From positions 1-64,000 of the forward strand of contig JACJJM010000019.1 of assembly GCA_016900015.1 (NCBI GenBank): DNA of 64,000 nucleotides. The letters run 5' to 3'. A program made the position numbers and the translations under genes. The DNA is from Phocaeicola coprophilus (GTDB taxonomy: Bacteria > Bacteroidota > Bacteroidia > Bacteroidales > Bacteroidaceae). Under the pieces are notes generated by a model. It had not been told where the DNA came from. It saw only the letters and a program-made list of their open reading frames with translations, and made no database searches. This document shows positions 1 to 9,430 of the stretch, one piece after another (the first letter of the stretch is position 1; every line of letters starts with the position of its first letter).

Positions 1-3000
1 ACCGTCAAGATCGGGAGCTTCATACCCCGCGCCGTGGCCTCGACCCCCACGCGGAGCATCCCGCACGTGCCCATGGGCGCGGGCTTCGCCGCCAACTCGC
101 TCCCGATACCCAAGGACAACGGGCACGCCTTCATGGGCAGCCTGACCGTGCTGGCCGACGGGCTCCCCCTGTCGGGGGGAGGCGCCCACCTGCACCTGGA
201 CTGCAACGACCTGGGCATGGCGAGCGTGCACAAGGTGCCCGGACGGTTCCTCCCCACGGGGGTCATCAACCCCATACCTCCGGCCAGGCCCGTCCTCACC
301 AGCCCCGTGCCCGTGCCGCTGAACCCCATGGCTGCCGTCTCGCGGAAGTGCATGGGGGCGTTCGGAAGGCTCTACAAGAAGAAGACGGAGAAGGCCGCCA
401 TGCGCCTGCACGACGCGGTCAACAGGAAGATAAAGAGCGACTCCCTGAAAGGGATGCTCCACAAGACCATCTGCACCGTCACGGGACACCCCGTGGACGT
501 GGCCAGCGGGACCTTCTTCACCGACGAGGAGGACTTCTGGCTGGACGGCCCGGTGCCCCTCTCGTGGGAACGCACCTGGTACAGCCGCAGCGAATACCGG
601 GGTCCGCTGGGAAACGGGTGGCACCACGCCTACGACATGGGCGTCGTGGCCGGGGACGGCACACTCACCCTGCGCATGGCCGACGGCATCCCCGTGGCCT
701 TCCCCCTGCCGACAGAAGAGAAGCCCTCGTTCCTGCCCTCCGAACGCAAGGAGGCACGCCGGGAGAAGGACGGGTACTGCGTCTGGGACCTGGACGAGGA
801 CCTCTACTACCGGTTCACACAGAAGGAATACGACTCCGTCCGGCTGCTGGAGAGCGTCTCGGACGCCAACGGCTTCGCCATACGCCTCGCCTATGACGGG
901 AAGGGGCGGCTGCAGGGCATCACCGACAGCGCGGGCCGGCACCTGAGCGTGGAGTGCGACCCGGAGAGCGGACGCATCACTGAGATCAGGGGACCGCACC
1001 CCGAAAACGCGGGGGAGGAGATTATGCTCGCCTCCTACGAATACGACGCGGACGGGAACCTCGTCTGCCAGCGCAACGCCGTTGGCGACGCCATGCGCTA
1101 CGGGTACGCCGGGCGCCTGATCGTGAAGGAGACCTGGCGCAACGGGCTCAATTGGTTCTTCGAGTACGACGGCACGGAACCCGGCGCACGCTGCGTGCAC
1201 ACCTGGGGGGACGGGGGCATCTACGACCACAAGCTGAAATACCTGGACGGGGTTACCGAGGTGCTGGACAGCCACGACCGCCTGACGGTGTACCGCCACA
1301 AGAACGGGCTCGTCTGCCGGAAGACCGGCCCCACGGGGGAGGAATACCGCTGGAAGTACAGCGTGCACCGCCGCCTGCTGCGCGAGACGGACGCCGCCGG
1401 AGGGGCCACGCGCTACCGCTACGACCGCTGGGGGAACTGCACGGACATGTCCGGTCCGGACGGGGGGAGCGTCTCGGCGGCGTTCTTCCGGAAGGGCGGG
1501 CTGCGCAACCGGCCCGTGTCCGTGACCACCGCCGACGGCGGCACCTGGACGTTCGCCTACGACGCGAAGGGCAACCTGACGGAACGCACGAACCCGGAAG
1601 GCGCGAAGACCCGGATACGCTACGCCGGCGGCCTGGCCGAAAGCGTCACGGACCCCTACGGCGTGGTCACCCGCCTCTCCTACGACGCCATGCACAACCT
1701 GACGGGGGCATCCGACAGCCGCGGCAACGCGTCGGGCTACCGCTACGACCTGCTCGGCCGCTGCACGCGGGTCACCAACCCGAAGGGCGCCGTGCAGGAA
1801 CGGCGCTACGACGATGCCGGGCGCGTGACGGAGGTGGACGACTTCGACGGGAACCATATACGACTGAAATACGACGGGATAGACAACCTGCTGGAATACC
1901 GCGACGACCTGCAGACGGTGGAGTACGCCTACTCGGGCATGTGGAAGCTGACGCACCGCAGGGACAGCCGCGGCGTGGTGGCCTTCCGCTACGACCGGGA
2001 GGAAAGGCTCGTGCATGTCGTCAACGAACGCATGCAGCGCTACGAGTTCGAGCTCGACGCGGCCGGGAACGTCATAGCCGAGACCGGCTTCGACAGGGGG
2101 CGCAGGACGTACCTGCGCGACCGCGCCGGGCGCGTGGCAAGCGAGACGCTGCCGAGCGGCATCGTGCGGGAATACGGGTACGACAACGCGTCGAGGGTCA
2201 CGAGGGTGTCCTATGTCACCACGGACGAGCCCGACCAGACCTACCGCTACGGCATCTCCGGAAGGCTCGCGGAAGCCGCAAGGGGCGAAAGCCGCGTGGA
2301 GTTCGCCTACAACGCGCTGGGACTGCCGGTGACGGAAACGGCTGACGGGGAGACCATCACACGCACCTACGACAAGACCGGACGGATACTGTCCCTGCAA
2401 AGCACGCTCGGGGCCAACCTGGAATACATACGCAACGGGTTCGGGGAACTGGCGGAGTTCCGGGCCGGGGACGGCATCGGGAGCGGTGAAATGCCGTGGA
2501 AGTCACAGCACCGCTACGACACGCTGGGCTTCGAGGTGGAACGCCTGCTTCCCGGAGGCGTGATGCGCAGCTTCGGGTATGACGACATCGGCCGCCTGGT
2601 GGACGCGCGCACGAGGAAGGACGCGCGGACACGCCACCTGCGCCGCTACCGCTGGGGCAAGGCGGACCGCCTGCTCGCAACCGAGGACAGCAGGTACGGG
2701 ACGACACGGTACGGGTACACCCCGAACGGACAGTTGGAGCATGCCGGGTACGGGGACGGGACGGAACAGTGGAGGAAGAGCGACAGCCTGGGAAACCTGT
2801 ATCCAGACCCCGACTGCACGGTAAGGCGCTTCCTGAAGGGCGGGGCCATGGAACAGGACGGGAAATGGCACTGCGAGTATGACAAGGACGGAAACCTGAC
2901 GGAACGATACATCGGTACGGGAAGATGGCTGGACGGAAAGAAGGAGCACTGGAGGTACCGCTGGAACGCCGACGGCTCGCTGGCGAAGGTCATACGGCCA

Positions 3001-3484
3001 GACGGGAAGGAAGTGGCGTTCGAATACGACGCGCTGGGAAGGAGGCTCTCGAAGAGCTGCGGGACGGCCGTGACGCGCTGGATGTGGAACGGGAACGTGC
3101 CCCTGCACCAGTGGAGGCAGAAACGAAGCTATTCGCAGAAGGAGGATGCGTGGCTGACGGAAGAAGAACGCAGGGAACGCACGCTCTGGCTCTTCGAGGA
3201 GGAGTCCTTCGTACCCGCGGCCATGATAAAGGAAGGCAGGGCCTGGTCCATCGTCACCGACCACCTGGGCACGCCCACGCAGGCGTATGACGCGGAGGGC
3301 AACGAGGTGTGGAGCAGGACGCTGGACATGAACGGGGAGGTCGTCGAGGAGACCGGAAATGTCGGAATGATACCGTTCCTCTTCCAGGGGCAGTATTATG
3401 ACCGGGAGACGGGGCTGGCGTACAACCGCTTCAGGTATTACTCGCCGCAAATGGGGATGTATATCTCGCAGGATCCAATCGGAC
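1..3484 (+). repeat. Long direct repeat, Rhs body copy A
   Basis: Bases 1-2581 match 16412-18992 with no difference that I found. Scattered substitutions begin at 2582 (A here, C at 18993) and similarity stays very high to about 3484, where the two genes diverge into different toxin tips. The window edge cuts the repeat, so its true left end is not visible. The partner copy is at 16412-19895 in the same orientation. Confidence 0.93.
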
Positions 3485-3939
3485 TGGCTGGAGGAATACT
3501 CAATCTGTATGGGTATGTTGATGAGACTAATGCATGGATTGACATATTGGGACTTGCTCCATGGGGGCGTGGTAATAAAGCATTTAATGATTGGTGGGAT
3601 AAAGCTACAGTATCAGATATAGAAGCAAATATTGATGCTGTAAAAGCTCACTTGAGAGGCGGAGGTGGAATGCACGAGATGTTTCCTGTTCATCTTGCTC
3701 CAAAGTTAAAAGAACTTGAGTTTACAGCATTAGAACTTAAGAAGATGGTTATTCCAACAAAAAATATGCAGATTAGAATTGGTAGAAATAAAGGATTTCA
3801 CCATCGTTCTTCTGCCAGTTCTATTTTTCATCAAATGCTTGCTAATGCAATAACTAATGCAAAATCAAAACAGCAAGCTCAAAATGAAATTGAAAGACTG
3901 CATAATAAACATGTAGTAGGATATTCTAATAAAAAATAA
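1..3939 (+). CDS. PAAR-Rhs effector, copy A (5' end outside window)
   Basis: T6SS-delivered Rhs effector. The frame is open from base 1, so the gene starts upstream. By comparison with the full copy at 15914, about 166 N-terminal residues are missing. What is visible is the end of the PAAR-like N-terminus, a long array of YD repeats (YDxxGxL/YRYD type), and the Rhs core end with DHLGTP, YYDRETGLAYNRFRYY and the QDPIGL boundary near base 3480. After that the reading frame enters an AT-rich toxin tip of about 150 residues. The tip carries GGMHEMFP, a later HHRS and an FH pair, a histidine-rich layout that suggests a metal-dependent nuclease of the HNH/EndoVII kind. I cannot name the toxin family. 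The putative immunity gene starts 6 bases after the stop. Confidence 0.9.
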   Translation, partial: TVKIGSFIPRAVASTPTRSIPHVPMGAGFAANSLPIPKDNGHAFMGSLTVLADGLPLSGGGAHLHLDCNDLGMASVHKVPGRFLPTGVINPIPPARPVLTSPVPVPLNPMAAVSRKCMGAFGRLYKKKTEKAAMRLHDAVNRKIKSDSLKGMLHKTICTVTGHPVDVASGTFFTDEEDFWLDGPVPLSWERTWYSRSEYRGPLGNGWHHAYDMGVVAGDGTLTLRMADGIPVAFPLPTEEKPSFLPSERKEARREKDGYCVWDLDEDLYYRFTQKEYDSVRLLESVSDANGFAIRLAYDGKGRLQGITDSAGRHLSVECDPESGRITEIRGPHPENAGEEIMLASYEYDADGNLVCQRNAVGDAMRYGYAGRLIVKETWRNGLNWFFEYDGTEPGARCVHTWGDGGIYDHKLKYLDGVTEVLDSHDRLTVYRHKNGLVCRKTGPTGEEYRWKYSVHRRLLRETDAAGGATRYRYDRWGNCTDMSGPDGGSVSAAFFRKGGLRNRPVSVTTADGGTWTFAYDAKGNLTERTNPEGAKTRIRYAGGLAESVTDPYGVVTRLSYDAMHNLTGASDSRGNASGYRYDLLGRCTRVTNPKGAVQERRYDDAGRVTEVDDFDGNHIRLKYDGIDNLLEYRDDLQTVEYAYSGMWKLTHRRDSRGVVAFRYDREERLVHVVNERMQRYEFELDAAGNVIAETGFDRGRRTYLRDRAGRVASETLPSGIVREYGYDNASRVTRVSYVTTDEPDQTYRYGISGRLAEAARGESRVEFAYNALGLPVTETADGETITRTYDKTGRILSLQSTLGANLEYIRNGFGELAEFRAGDGIGSGEMPWKSQHRYDTLGFEVERLLPGGVMRSFGYDDIGRLVDARTRKDARTRHLRRYRWGKADRLLATEDSRYGTTRYGYTPNGQLEHAGYGDGTEQWRKSDSLGNLYPDPDCTVRRFLKGGAMEQDGKWHCEYDKDGNLTERYIGTGRWLDGKKEHWRYRWNADGSLAKVIRPDGKEVAFEYDALGRRLSKSCGTAVTRWMWNGNVPLHQWRQKRSYSQKEDAWLTEEERRERTLWLFEEESFVPAAMIKEGRAWSIVTDHLGTPTQAYDAEGNEVWSRTLDMNGEVVEETGNVGMIPFLFQGQYYDRETGLAYNRFRYYSPQMGMYISQDPIGLAGGILNLYGYVDETNAWIDILGLAPWGRGNKAFNDWWDKATVSDIEANIDAVKAHLRGGGGMHEMFPVHLAPKLKELEFTALELKKMVIPTKNMQIRIGRNKGFHHRSSASSIFHQMLANAITNAKSKQQAQNEIERLHNKHVVGYSNKK

Positions 3940-3944
3940 GTTTT

Positions 3945-4838
3945 ATGAATAAAATAATGATTTGGGTTGGTCAATTTAATTCAGAAGTTGATTTCGAAAA
4001 ATATATGGATCAATCAGCATTTTATAATTGGTGGAAAAAATATGACGAAGACAACAAAGAACTTTGCTGTCAATTCTGTAAGGAATTAGGAATAATGAGC
4101 TATGACGAGGATTTCCTCATTATGAAATATGCTTCCAATGGAATGAATGAATTATTAAATTTAATACCTGCTGAAACTTCTAAAATACATGAAGCCATTG
4201 AAAAAGCAGGAATATCACAGTGTAATGCTGTAATATGTTACAATTGTTCTTGTGGTATTTCTCCTCAAAAAGCGAAAAGAACTGTATCCATGAATTATCT
4301 TGGCTCTTATAAGTTTGAACAAAATATTGAAGGTACCGTAGGTTCATTAGCCGGTCTTGAATACATGATATGGATAGGTAAAACTGAAAAGAGCCGAGAA
4401 GAATTTATGGAATATTTCAATCAAGATATATATATGAAAGAGTTGGAGGCTTATAATTCTTGTCAGACTAAGAAACGTCCAAATCCAGAACACCGATGCC
4501 AATTCTGCAAAGATATTGACATTAAGTATTACTATCCTGAATTTTTAAAAGTAACAATTATAGATCATCTAGAAGATCCATTCAAGATGGTAAGAAAAAT
4601 GATAGATAATAAACTTATCCCTGACTGGTCAATAGAAATTGATATCAAAGAATATGATATAAAGCCTGCGAATTGCATATTTTGCTATATTCCAAATGGA
4701 TTTAAAGATAAAAAAAAGAATCAAAGAATTTTCATCAAAAAGAAAAATTATGATTCCTATGAAACTCCTAAAAAATATGTAAATGAACTAAGGAGCTACA
4801 ATGGAATCAACTATTTAGAAACATATATAGCAGAATAG
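3945..4838 (+). CDS. Putative immunity protein, tandem Imm22-like domains
   Basis: This 297-residue protein is encoded 6 bases downstream of Rhs copy A and is AT-rich like the toxin tip, so it is the expected cognate immunity protein. It is internally duplicated. Residues 1 to about 140 start with a KIMIWVGQF-type strand, then a Cys-x-Phe-Cys-Lys-Glu segment (CQFCKELG) followed by YDEDF, then CNAVICYNC. The second half repeats the order with EYMIWIGK, CQFCKDID, YPEF and CIFCYIPNG. This pattern resembles the immunity 22 family, which usually has one domain. There is no signal peptide, so it should act in the cytoplasm, which fits a nuclease toxin. The family name comes from pattern memory only. 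Confidence 0.65.
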   Translation: MNKIMIWVGQFNSEVDFEKYMDQSAFYNWWKKYDEDNKELCCQFCKELGIMSYDEDFLIMKYASNGMNELLNLIPAETSKIHEAIEKAGISQCNAVICYNCSCGISPQKAKRTVSMNYLGSYKFEQNIEGTVGSLAGLEYMIWIGKTEKSREEFMEYFNQDIYMKELEAYNSCQTKKRPNPEHRCQFCKDIDIKYYYPEFLKVTIIDHLEDPFKMVRKMIDNKLIPDWSIEIDIKEYDIKPANCIFCYIPNGFKDKKKNQRIFIKKKNYDSYETPKKYVNELRSYNGINYLETYIAE

Positions 4839-4851
4839 AATTAAATCTATT

Positions 4852-5570
4852 ATGGCGGACACAGGATATTTCGACAGCGTGAATGCGAACCTTAAGACCG
4901 GCATAGGTGCGCAGTTAAGGGTATCTCGGAAGGCATCAAGGCGAACTCCGACACTGGCGTGTCACCGTCCGTCAACGCCCTCAACATGGGCATCAAGGCG
5001 GCAGCCGTTATCGGTGGACTTGCCGACGGCCTGAGCGAGACGGTCGTACTGCCCGTGCTCAGATTGCTGGGGATGAAGAGACAGACCAGCCTGCCCATAT
5101 CCAAACAGTTCGACCCGATCATCGGGGTGGACACACATCTAGAGAACATTCCGCCAGCTACGAGCGTACCCATGCCACGTCTGCATGTCGGCTTCCTGAT
5201 GAAACCAGAGAACTTCATGGCCGCGGCCATATCCTCATACCCCATCCATGAAGAAAAGAAAGAGATCGGCGACGCGGATCCTGCAAAACTGGTAGAGATA
5301 GGTCACACGGCACTGACGATGGCCGTGGGCATGCTGTGCGCCACCGTTAAGCTCGGAGGATTCATTCTGAAAACCATGGCTTCCACACCCATACACAGCA
5401 TACCCCACGTGCCGATGAAACTATATTTGTCGCCAATTCGCTCCCTATACTGGAGAACAACGGATAAACTTTCATGCAGTCTGAAAATACTGGCAGTCAT
5501 TATATGATTTTGTCATATAACAAAATGATATTTGTTACGGTAAACAAGACGCTTATGTTGATAGTTAGAC
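4852..5570 (+). pseudogene. Decayed N-terminal part of a third PAAR-Rhs gene
   Basis: Translation from 4852 begins like the N-terminus of the intact gene at 15914 (GYFDSVNANL against SYFDQVSAQL). A frameshift near 4917 then moves the homology to another frame, which continues with GVSPSVNALNMGIKAAA, PATSVPMP, GHTALTMAVGML and IPHVPM. A second shift near 5418 moves it again (FVANSLPIL), and stops follow. No Rhs repeats remain. The DNA differs clearly from the two intact copies, so this is an older related gene and not a recent partial copy. It could still serve as a recombination target for incoming Rhs cassettes. Confidence 0.85.
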
Positions 5571-5977
5571 CTTCAAAAATCGACATAAAGAAAGAGCAAT
5601 CTATAGAGATCTGGCACTATATTTAGATATAAAACCTAAGTAGTAACACAAGAATTATAACAAGAAACAGAAAAATATCTGAAAATTAGCATAATACAGA
5701 AAAAATAATTATCTTTGCAGCCCGAAATATAAGATTGCTTACTATGAGTCGCCAAAATTTAACTGCATGGTGATTATTTTGAACTATATGCCTTATCCAG
5801 CAGATGATTTTCATAAGTTGGCGATTCTGTTGAATGTATGCTTTTGAAAAGGAAAAATATTGCTGTTGAGCAGAAAGGATTATTGGAAAGGCTTGCTGCT
5901 TGTTTCTGCCTCTCCCTACAAAGGAGAGGCAGGAGAATTTCGCATTGTTTTTAGCAAACCTTTTATGATAGATAGAT
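5571..5977. other. AT-rich gap with one promoter-like box and a hairpin
   Basis: I see no convincing gene. A TATCTTTG box lies at 5710-5717 on the plus strand, and only very short open frames follow (starts at 5743, 5767 and 5965). A perfect 10-bp stem (CTGCCTCTCC at 5906-5915 with its complement at 5923-5932, loop of 7) lies 45 bases before the next gene. It has no T-run, so it may be a leader RNA structure and not a terminator. Confidence 0.5.
5710..5717 (+). promoter_or_regulatory. Putative -7 box (TATCTTTG)
   Basis: It matches the Bacteroidetes -7 consensus TAnnTTTG. No clear TTTG -33 element is seen about 20 bases upstream. It would give the Panacea-like gene a leader of roughly 250 bases that contains the hairpin at 5906-5932. 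Confidence 0.4.
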
Positions 5978-6667
5978 ATGTGCAAATTGAGAAGAAAATT
6001 ACTGTTATTTGATTATATTGTAGGAAAGATTGTTGATTGGCAAGCTCAAATAGACTGGCAAAAACGATACAATGAATTGACACGTGCTCAAATAAATGAA
6101 ATATTGGCTACTCTGTCGGGAAAAAGATTAATGAAATTATTGTATTTTATTTGTTTAAGTAGTGTCCATGAGGATACTCAAAAAAGACAAGACTCTCTGT
6201 TTGGAATTTTTGATAGATACATTGCAATGGAAAATGGTCCTGTTGAAGATTCTGTTTATCACAATCGTGGTATTCTTTTACGTTATACATTTGACAGCGA
6301 ACTAAAATTATCTGACAAATATCAGGAACATTTTAAATTCAACTATCCAGATGTTGATGAGAATGCATACAACAAATCTGATATATATCGAGTAGAAATT
6401 TTGAATGAACAACTACAAGACCCTAAGAATAATAAAGAAACTGACGAGACCAATTTGATGCTATATGCAAAAATGGTAGATAAAAGCATAGAACATTTGC
6501 GAAATAAAAAAACTTTTCCTTTTGAGGATAAGGAATTATTAATACAAATGACTCATGAATTACCATTATGGAATAAATATATTAACAAAAACGACACTTG
6601 CATCCAATTAGATAACATTGAAGAATTAAAGTATGAACGTCATTGCTTCGATGAACTATTAGGATAA
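5978..6667 (+). CDS. Panacea/SocA-like (DUF4065) protein, putative antitoxin
   Basis: This 229-residue soluble protein has, near residues 50-100, KLLYFICLSS followed by LFGIFDRYIAMENGPVEDSVY. That reproduces the Panacea (DUF4065) hallmark of a KLLYF-type helix, then a short stretch ending in GPV and VY. Panacea proteins are known as antitoxins paired with many unrelated toxins and as phage-related adaptors. The C-terminal half is charged and has no recognised motif. An intrinsic terminator follows directly, and the next gene encodes a large membrane protein, so the two may form a toxin-antitoxin or defence pair. The start is uncertain because a short ATG frame at 5965 overlaps it. Confidence 0.55.
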   Translation: MCKLRRKLLLFDYIVGKIVDWQAQIDWQKRYNELTRAQINEILATLSGKRLMKLLYFICLSSVHEDTQKRQDSLFGIFDRYIAMENGPVEDSVYHNRGILLRYTFDSELKLSDKYQEHFKFNYPDVDENAYNKSDIYRVEILNEQLQDPKNNKETDETNLMLYAKMVDKSIEHLRNKKTFPFEDKELLIQMTHELPLWNKYINKNDTCIQLDNIEELKYERHCFDELLG

Positions 6668-6689
6668 TTATATTTATATTTTATCATAG

Positions 6690-6723
6690 GGTTATCCTTC
6701 ACAGAAGGATAACCTTTTTTTAT
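6690..6723 (+). terminator. Intrinsic terminator between the two genes
   Basis: An 11-bp perfect stem (GGTTATCCTTC at 6690-6700, GAAGGATAACC at 6704-6714, loop ACA) is followed by eight or nine T residues. It ends only about 16 bases before the ATG at 6739, which leaves no room for a separate promoter after the T-run. Confidence 0.85.
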
Positions 6724-6738
6724 TATTTGAAATCAGAT

Positions 6739-9351
6739 ATGAAGTCATCACATATAGGAGCTGCCATTTCAATATATGAAAAATTGGCCACATACGATTT
6801 ATCCATATATGGAGAATTGATAGTCTGTTTTCTCCAGCATCATCAGGTCAAAACAGAAGAAGATTTTAATGTCTTTTTGACCATGCTTTCCCTACCTACT
6901 GATACTGATTTATATTGTAAATTTAATAATAATGCCATAAATATATCACGCGAAGGGGAAGCTGATGAACAAATCAGCATAAGCATTGATGAAATTGAAG
7001 CAGAAGTAAAAGCTATCACTCCAGCATCTTTGCATTCCTCATCCTCAACAACTAATATTGTTAAAGCTCTATTATTTATAAAAAAAGTACATGAAAAAGA
7101 AGGATACAGACAGCTCCAAATAAGTGATTTGTCAGATGCTGAATTTGAATCTATTCTTCTTGCTTCGAAGGAGAAAATCAGCACATTTCCCAATGCCATA
7201 GTAGAATTAGTAAAGCTTTCTCTAAGTCTAGCTGATGAAAATAAAAATCTTAAAAGATTTACCAATAGAATCTGTACGCAACTGTTTGGGCATATCGGGA
7301 AATCTATATTGAATGCTGAATATCTGATTTTTGATGAATACAGTTCTTCGCTCCAAAAGATAGACGATCTTTTTTTCTCGAAAATAAAGGAATCTGATTA
7401 TGAGGAAGGAAGAAATGGTGAGCTTTATATATTGAAATCAATATTAAAAACTTCATGGCTTCTGCAAGAAGCATGCAGTCGCATCAAAAGATTTATCAGT
7501 CAAGACGCCCCATTCAATTTAATCAATATTGATCCTGATAGCGAGGAAAGATATCGGAGGAGTTTTAAAAACGTTCCTCAATTATGTGGAGAGAAAGAGG
7601 CGCTTGTATTTGAAAATTTATTAAAGTCAATTATAAACATTACGCTCATTGACCATTGCTACATTTCTAATGAAGAATCGGTTAAGAAATTATTTCATGC
7701 ATTTGTCTGTTTAGAAAACTCTCAATGGATTTTGCCCCAAACACAGGTAGATTTATCCAAAGAAGTTATCAAAATTGCCTTGATTAAAACAGCTTCATTG
7801 TTGGACCGAATGATTAATAATGAGTATCATGAAAACAAAACCAAAGGATTGATAGAAGTAAATTATGATTATATAATAAACTATCAGGATGGTAAAAGTG
7901 GGCTAATTAAAAAACTTAAAGAATACAGCATTTCTTCGAAAGAATCATTTCAACTGAATTTTTTTATAAAAAAGAGAGTTGATTTTCAGAATAAAAAATT
8001 AGATGCGAAGGAACTGACTCGGCAAATTAAATTTGACGGTTATTTTAGAGATTTGGAATTGTATGATAAGGCCATTATGGTTGGTATTTCCAGCTATTGT
8101 GAACAGTCTTCTGTCATTCAAGATATCCATGATAATAAAAGAACAAAATCAAAAGTAGCTGACAGCATAATAAGCTTCTGGGATTCAAAAAATGACAAAA
8201 AGAATCTAACCCCGTCATTCTTTCGTCAAACCTTAGAGCTTGTTTCAACGGAAATCAAGGCATTATTACAAAAAGATTGTTCCCAACAAAATGAAGGTGA
8301 TATCAAACGTATGTTTGAGTTAATATCCTTATTAAAAAAGATTCTAATAGAATTAAATCGTTATATCATAAGATATAGCTCAAATATCCCCAAGCTATAT
8401 CGGCCTTATTTTACTCACAGTTTTTACGAGTTATCCCCAAAAGGTAACTCTGTTAACGCATGTGGTGAATTAGAAAAAGGAAGAATAACAAATTATAACA
8501 AAAAAGAATTTAGACATAGATTTTTCTTTACATCTGCATACTGTACTCCTATTAATCTTCAATACCTGAAAGGATTATATACTATATATACAGAAAAGCA
8601 TACAGATTACTTGTATCAATATGAGCAAAGATATGATTCATTAATTAGAGGAATTGTTCAAGCACACTTAGCAAAATTAGATAATAGGTCGAAGGAAGTA
8701 ACCAGTAACATCAATGAAAAGATGAAAGAGTTATCCCATACTACAGATATAGCTATACAAAATGCCTCTCAGAAACATTTAGAATCCACGACGACGATTC
8801 TTGGCGTGCTGGCAGCATTTCTTGCATTTGTGACAATAAGTATTAATATGGGAAAGTTAGCAGATAATATTATTGAATATGTCTGTTTTGCTGGTACTTT
8901 TACGGGGAGTCTTATTCTTTTCGCTGTACTTATTAAACACCTTCCCAATGCATTTGAAAAAAGACTTGAAAGTAATATAAACAATCAGGATAATGAGTGC
9001 TTAACTACTTATAAATCAAAGAATAATAAATTTATCTCTTTTTTCAAACACCTTGGACTAATTCTATTCATTTGGACCATCATATTTGGAATATCATTTT
9101 TATTTTCATCCTCTAACAGTGCTTTTTTACGGGAGGAAGAACGAAAGCAGGATTCGATAATCAATGTGCAAAAATTACAGTTGGAGAAGTCTGAGAAAAA
9201 AATATTAGAACTTCAAAACGAAACGAAAGAGAACGCTGATAGAATTGAACAAATAAGTCATGAAATGCAAGAAATAAGCATAAGCCAGCGAAACAATCAA
9301 AAGATTAAACATGATATAGATTTAAAAATCAATTCAAATAGTGCTAACTGA
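6739..9351 (+). CDS. Large membrane protein with C-terminal TM segments and coiled coil
   Basis: I do not recognise this 870-residue protein. The first about 640 residues are a helical, charged, cytoplasmic-looking region with no known motif. A coiled-coil-like stretch (about 640-680) leads into three hydrophobic segments at roughly 684-705 (TILGVLAAFLAFVTISI), 715-735 and 770-790. A second coiled coil follows to the C-terminus. A long sensor-like N-terminus feeding a terminal membrane module is common among abortive-infection membrane effectors. ATG at 6739 is preferred over an in-frame TTG at 6727. Transcription most likely comes from the Panacea-like gene by readthrough of the terminator at 6690-6723. 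Confidence 0.6.
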   Translation: MKSSHIGAAISIYEKLATYDLSIYGELIVCFLQHHQVKTEEDFNVFLTMLSLPTDTDLYCKFNNNAINISREGEADEQISISIDEIEAEVKAITPASLHSSSSTTNIVKALLFIKKVHEKEGYRQLQISDLSDAEFESILLASKEKISTFPNAIVELVKLSLSLADENKNLKRFTNRICTQLFGHIGKSILNAEYLIFDEYSSSLQKIDDLFFSKIKESDYEEGRNGELYILKSILKTSWLLQEACSRIKRFISQDAPFNLINIDPDSEERYRRSFKNVPQLCGEKEALVFENLLKSIINITLIDHCYISNEESVKKLFHAFVCLENSQWILPQTQVDLSKEVIKIALIKTASLLDRMINNEYHENKTKGLIEVNYDYIINYQDGKSGLIKKLKEYSISSKESFQLNFFIKKRVDFQNKKLDAKELTRQIKFDGYFRDLELYDKAIMVGISSYCEQSSVIQDIHDNKRTKSKVADSIISFWDSKNDKKNLTPSFFRQTLELVSTEIKALLQKDCSQQNEGDIKRMFELISLLKKILIELNRYIIRYSSNIPKLYRPYFTHSFYELSPKGNSVNACGELEKGRITNYNKKEFRHRFFFTSAYCTPINLQYLKGLYTIYTEKHTDYLYQYEQRYDSLIRGIVQAHLAKLDNRSKEVTSNINEKMKELSHTTDIAIQNASQKHLESTTTILGVLAAFLAFVTISINMGKLADNIIEYVCFAGTFTGSLILFAVLIKHLPNAFEKRLESNINNQDNECLTTYKSKNNKFISFFKHLGLILFIWTIIFGISFLFSSSNSAFLREEERKQDSIINVQKLQLEKSEKKILELQNETKENADRIEQISHEMQEISISQRNNQKIKHDIDLKINSNSAN

Positions 9352-9430
9352 TAATGTATTCATTGCAAATGAAAATAACAATTAAGTCCTATTCGATATA
9401 AATAATTTCTTCTGAACGGATTAAGGCTAT

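Noticed and set aside
1152-2345. A 397-codon overlapping plus-strand frame inside Rhs (also at 17563-18756)
   Set aside because: It is Arg/Gly/Pro-rich alternative-frame sequence inside the YD-repeat region. It is shared by both copies only because the DNA matches.
5686-5985. A 99-codon minus-strand frame before the Panacea-like gene
   Set aside because: It has no domain, overlaps the plus-strand promoter-like box and hairpin, and has an implausible composition.
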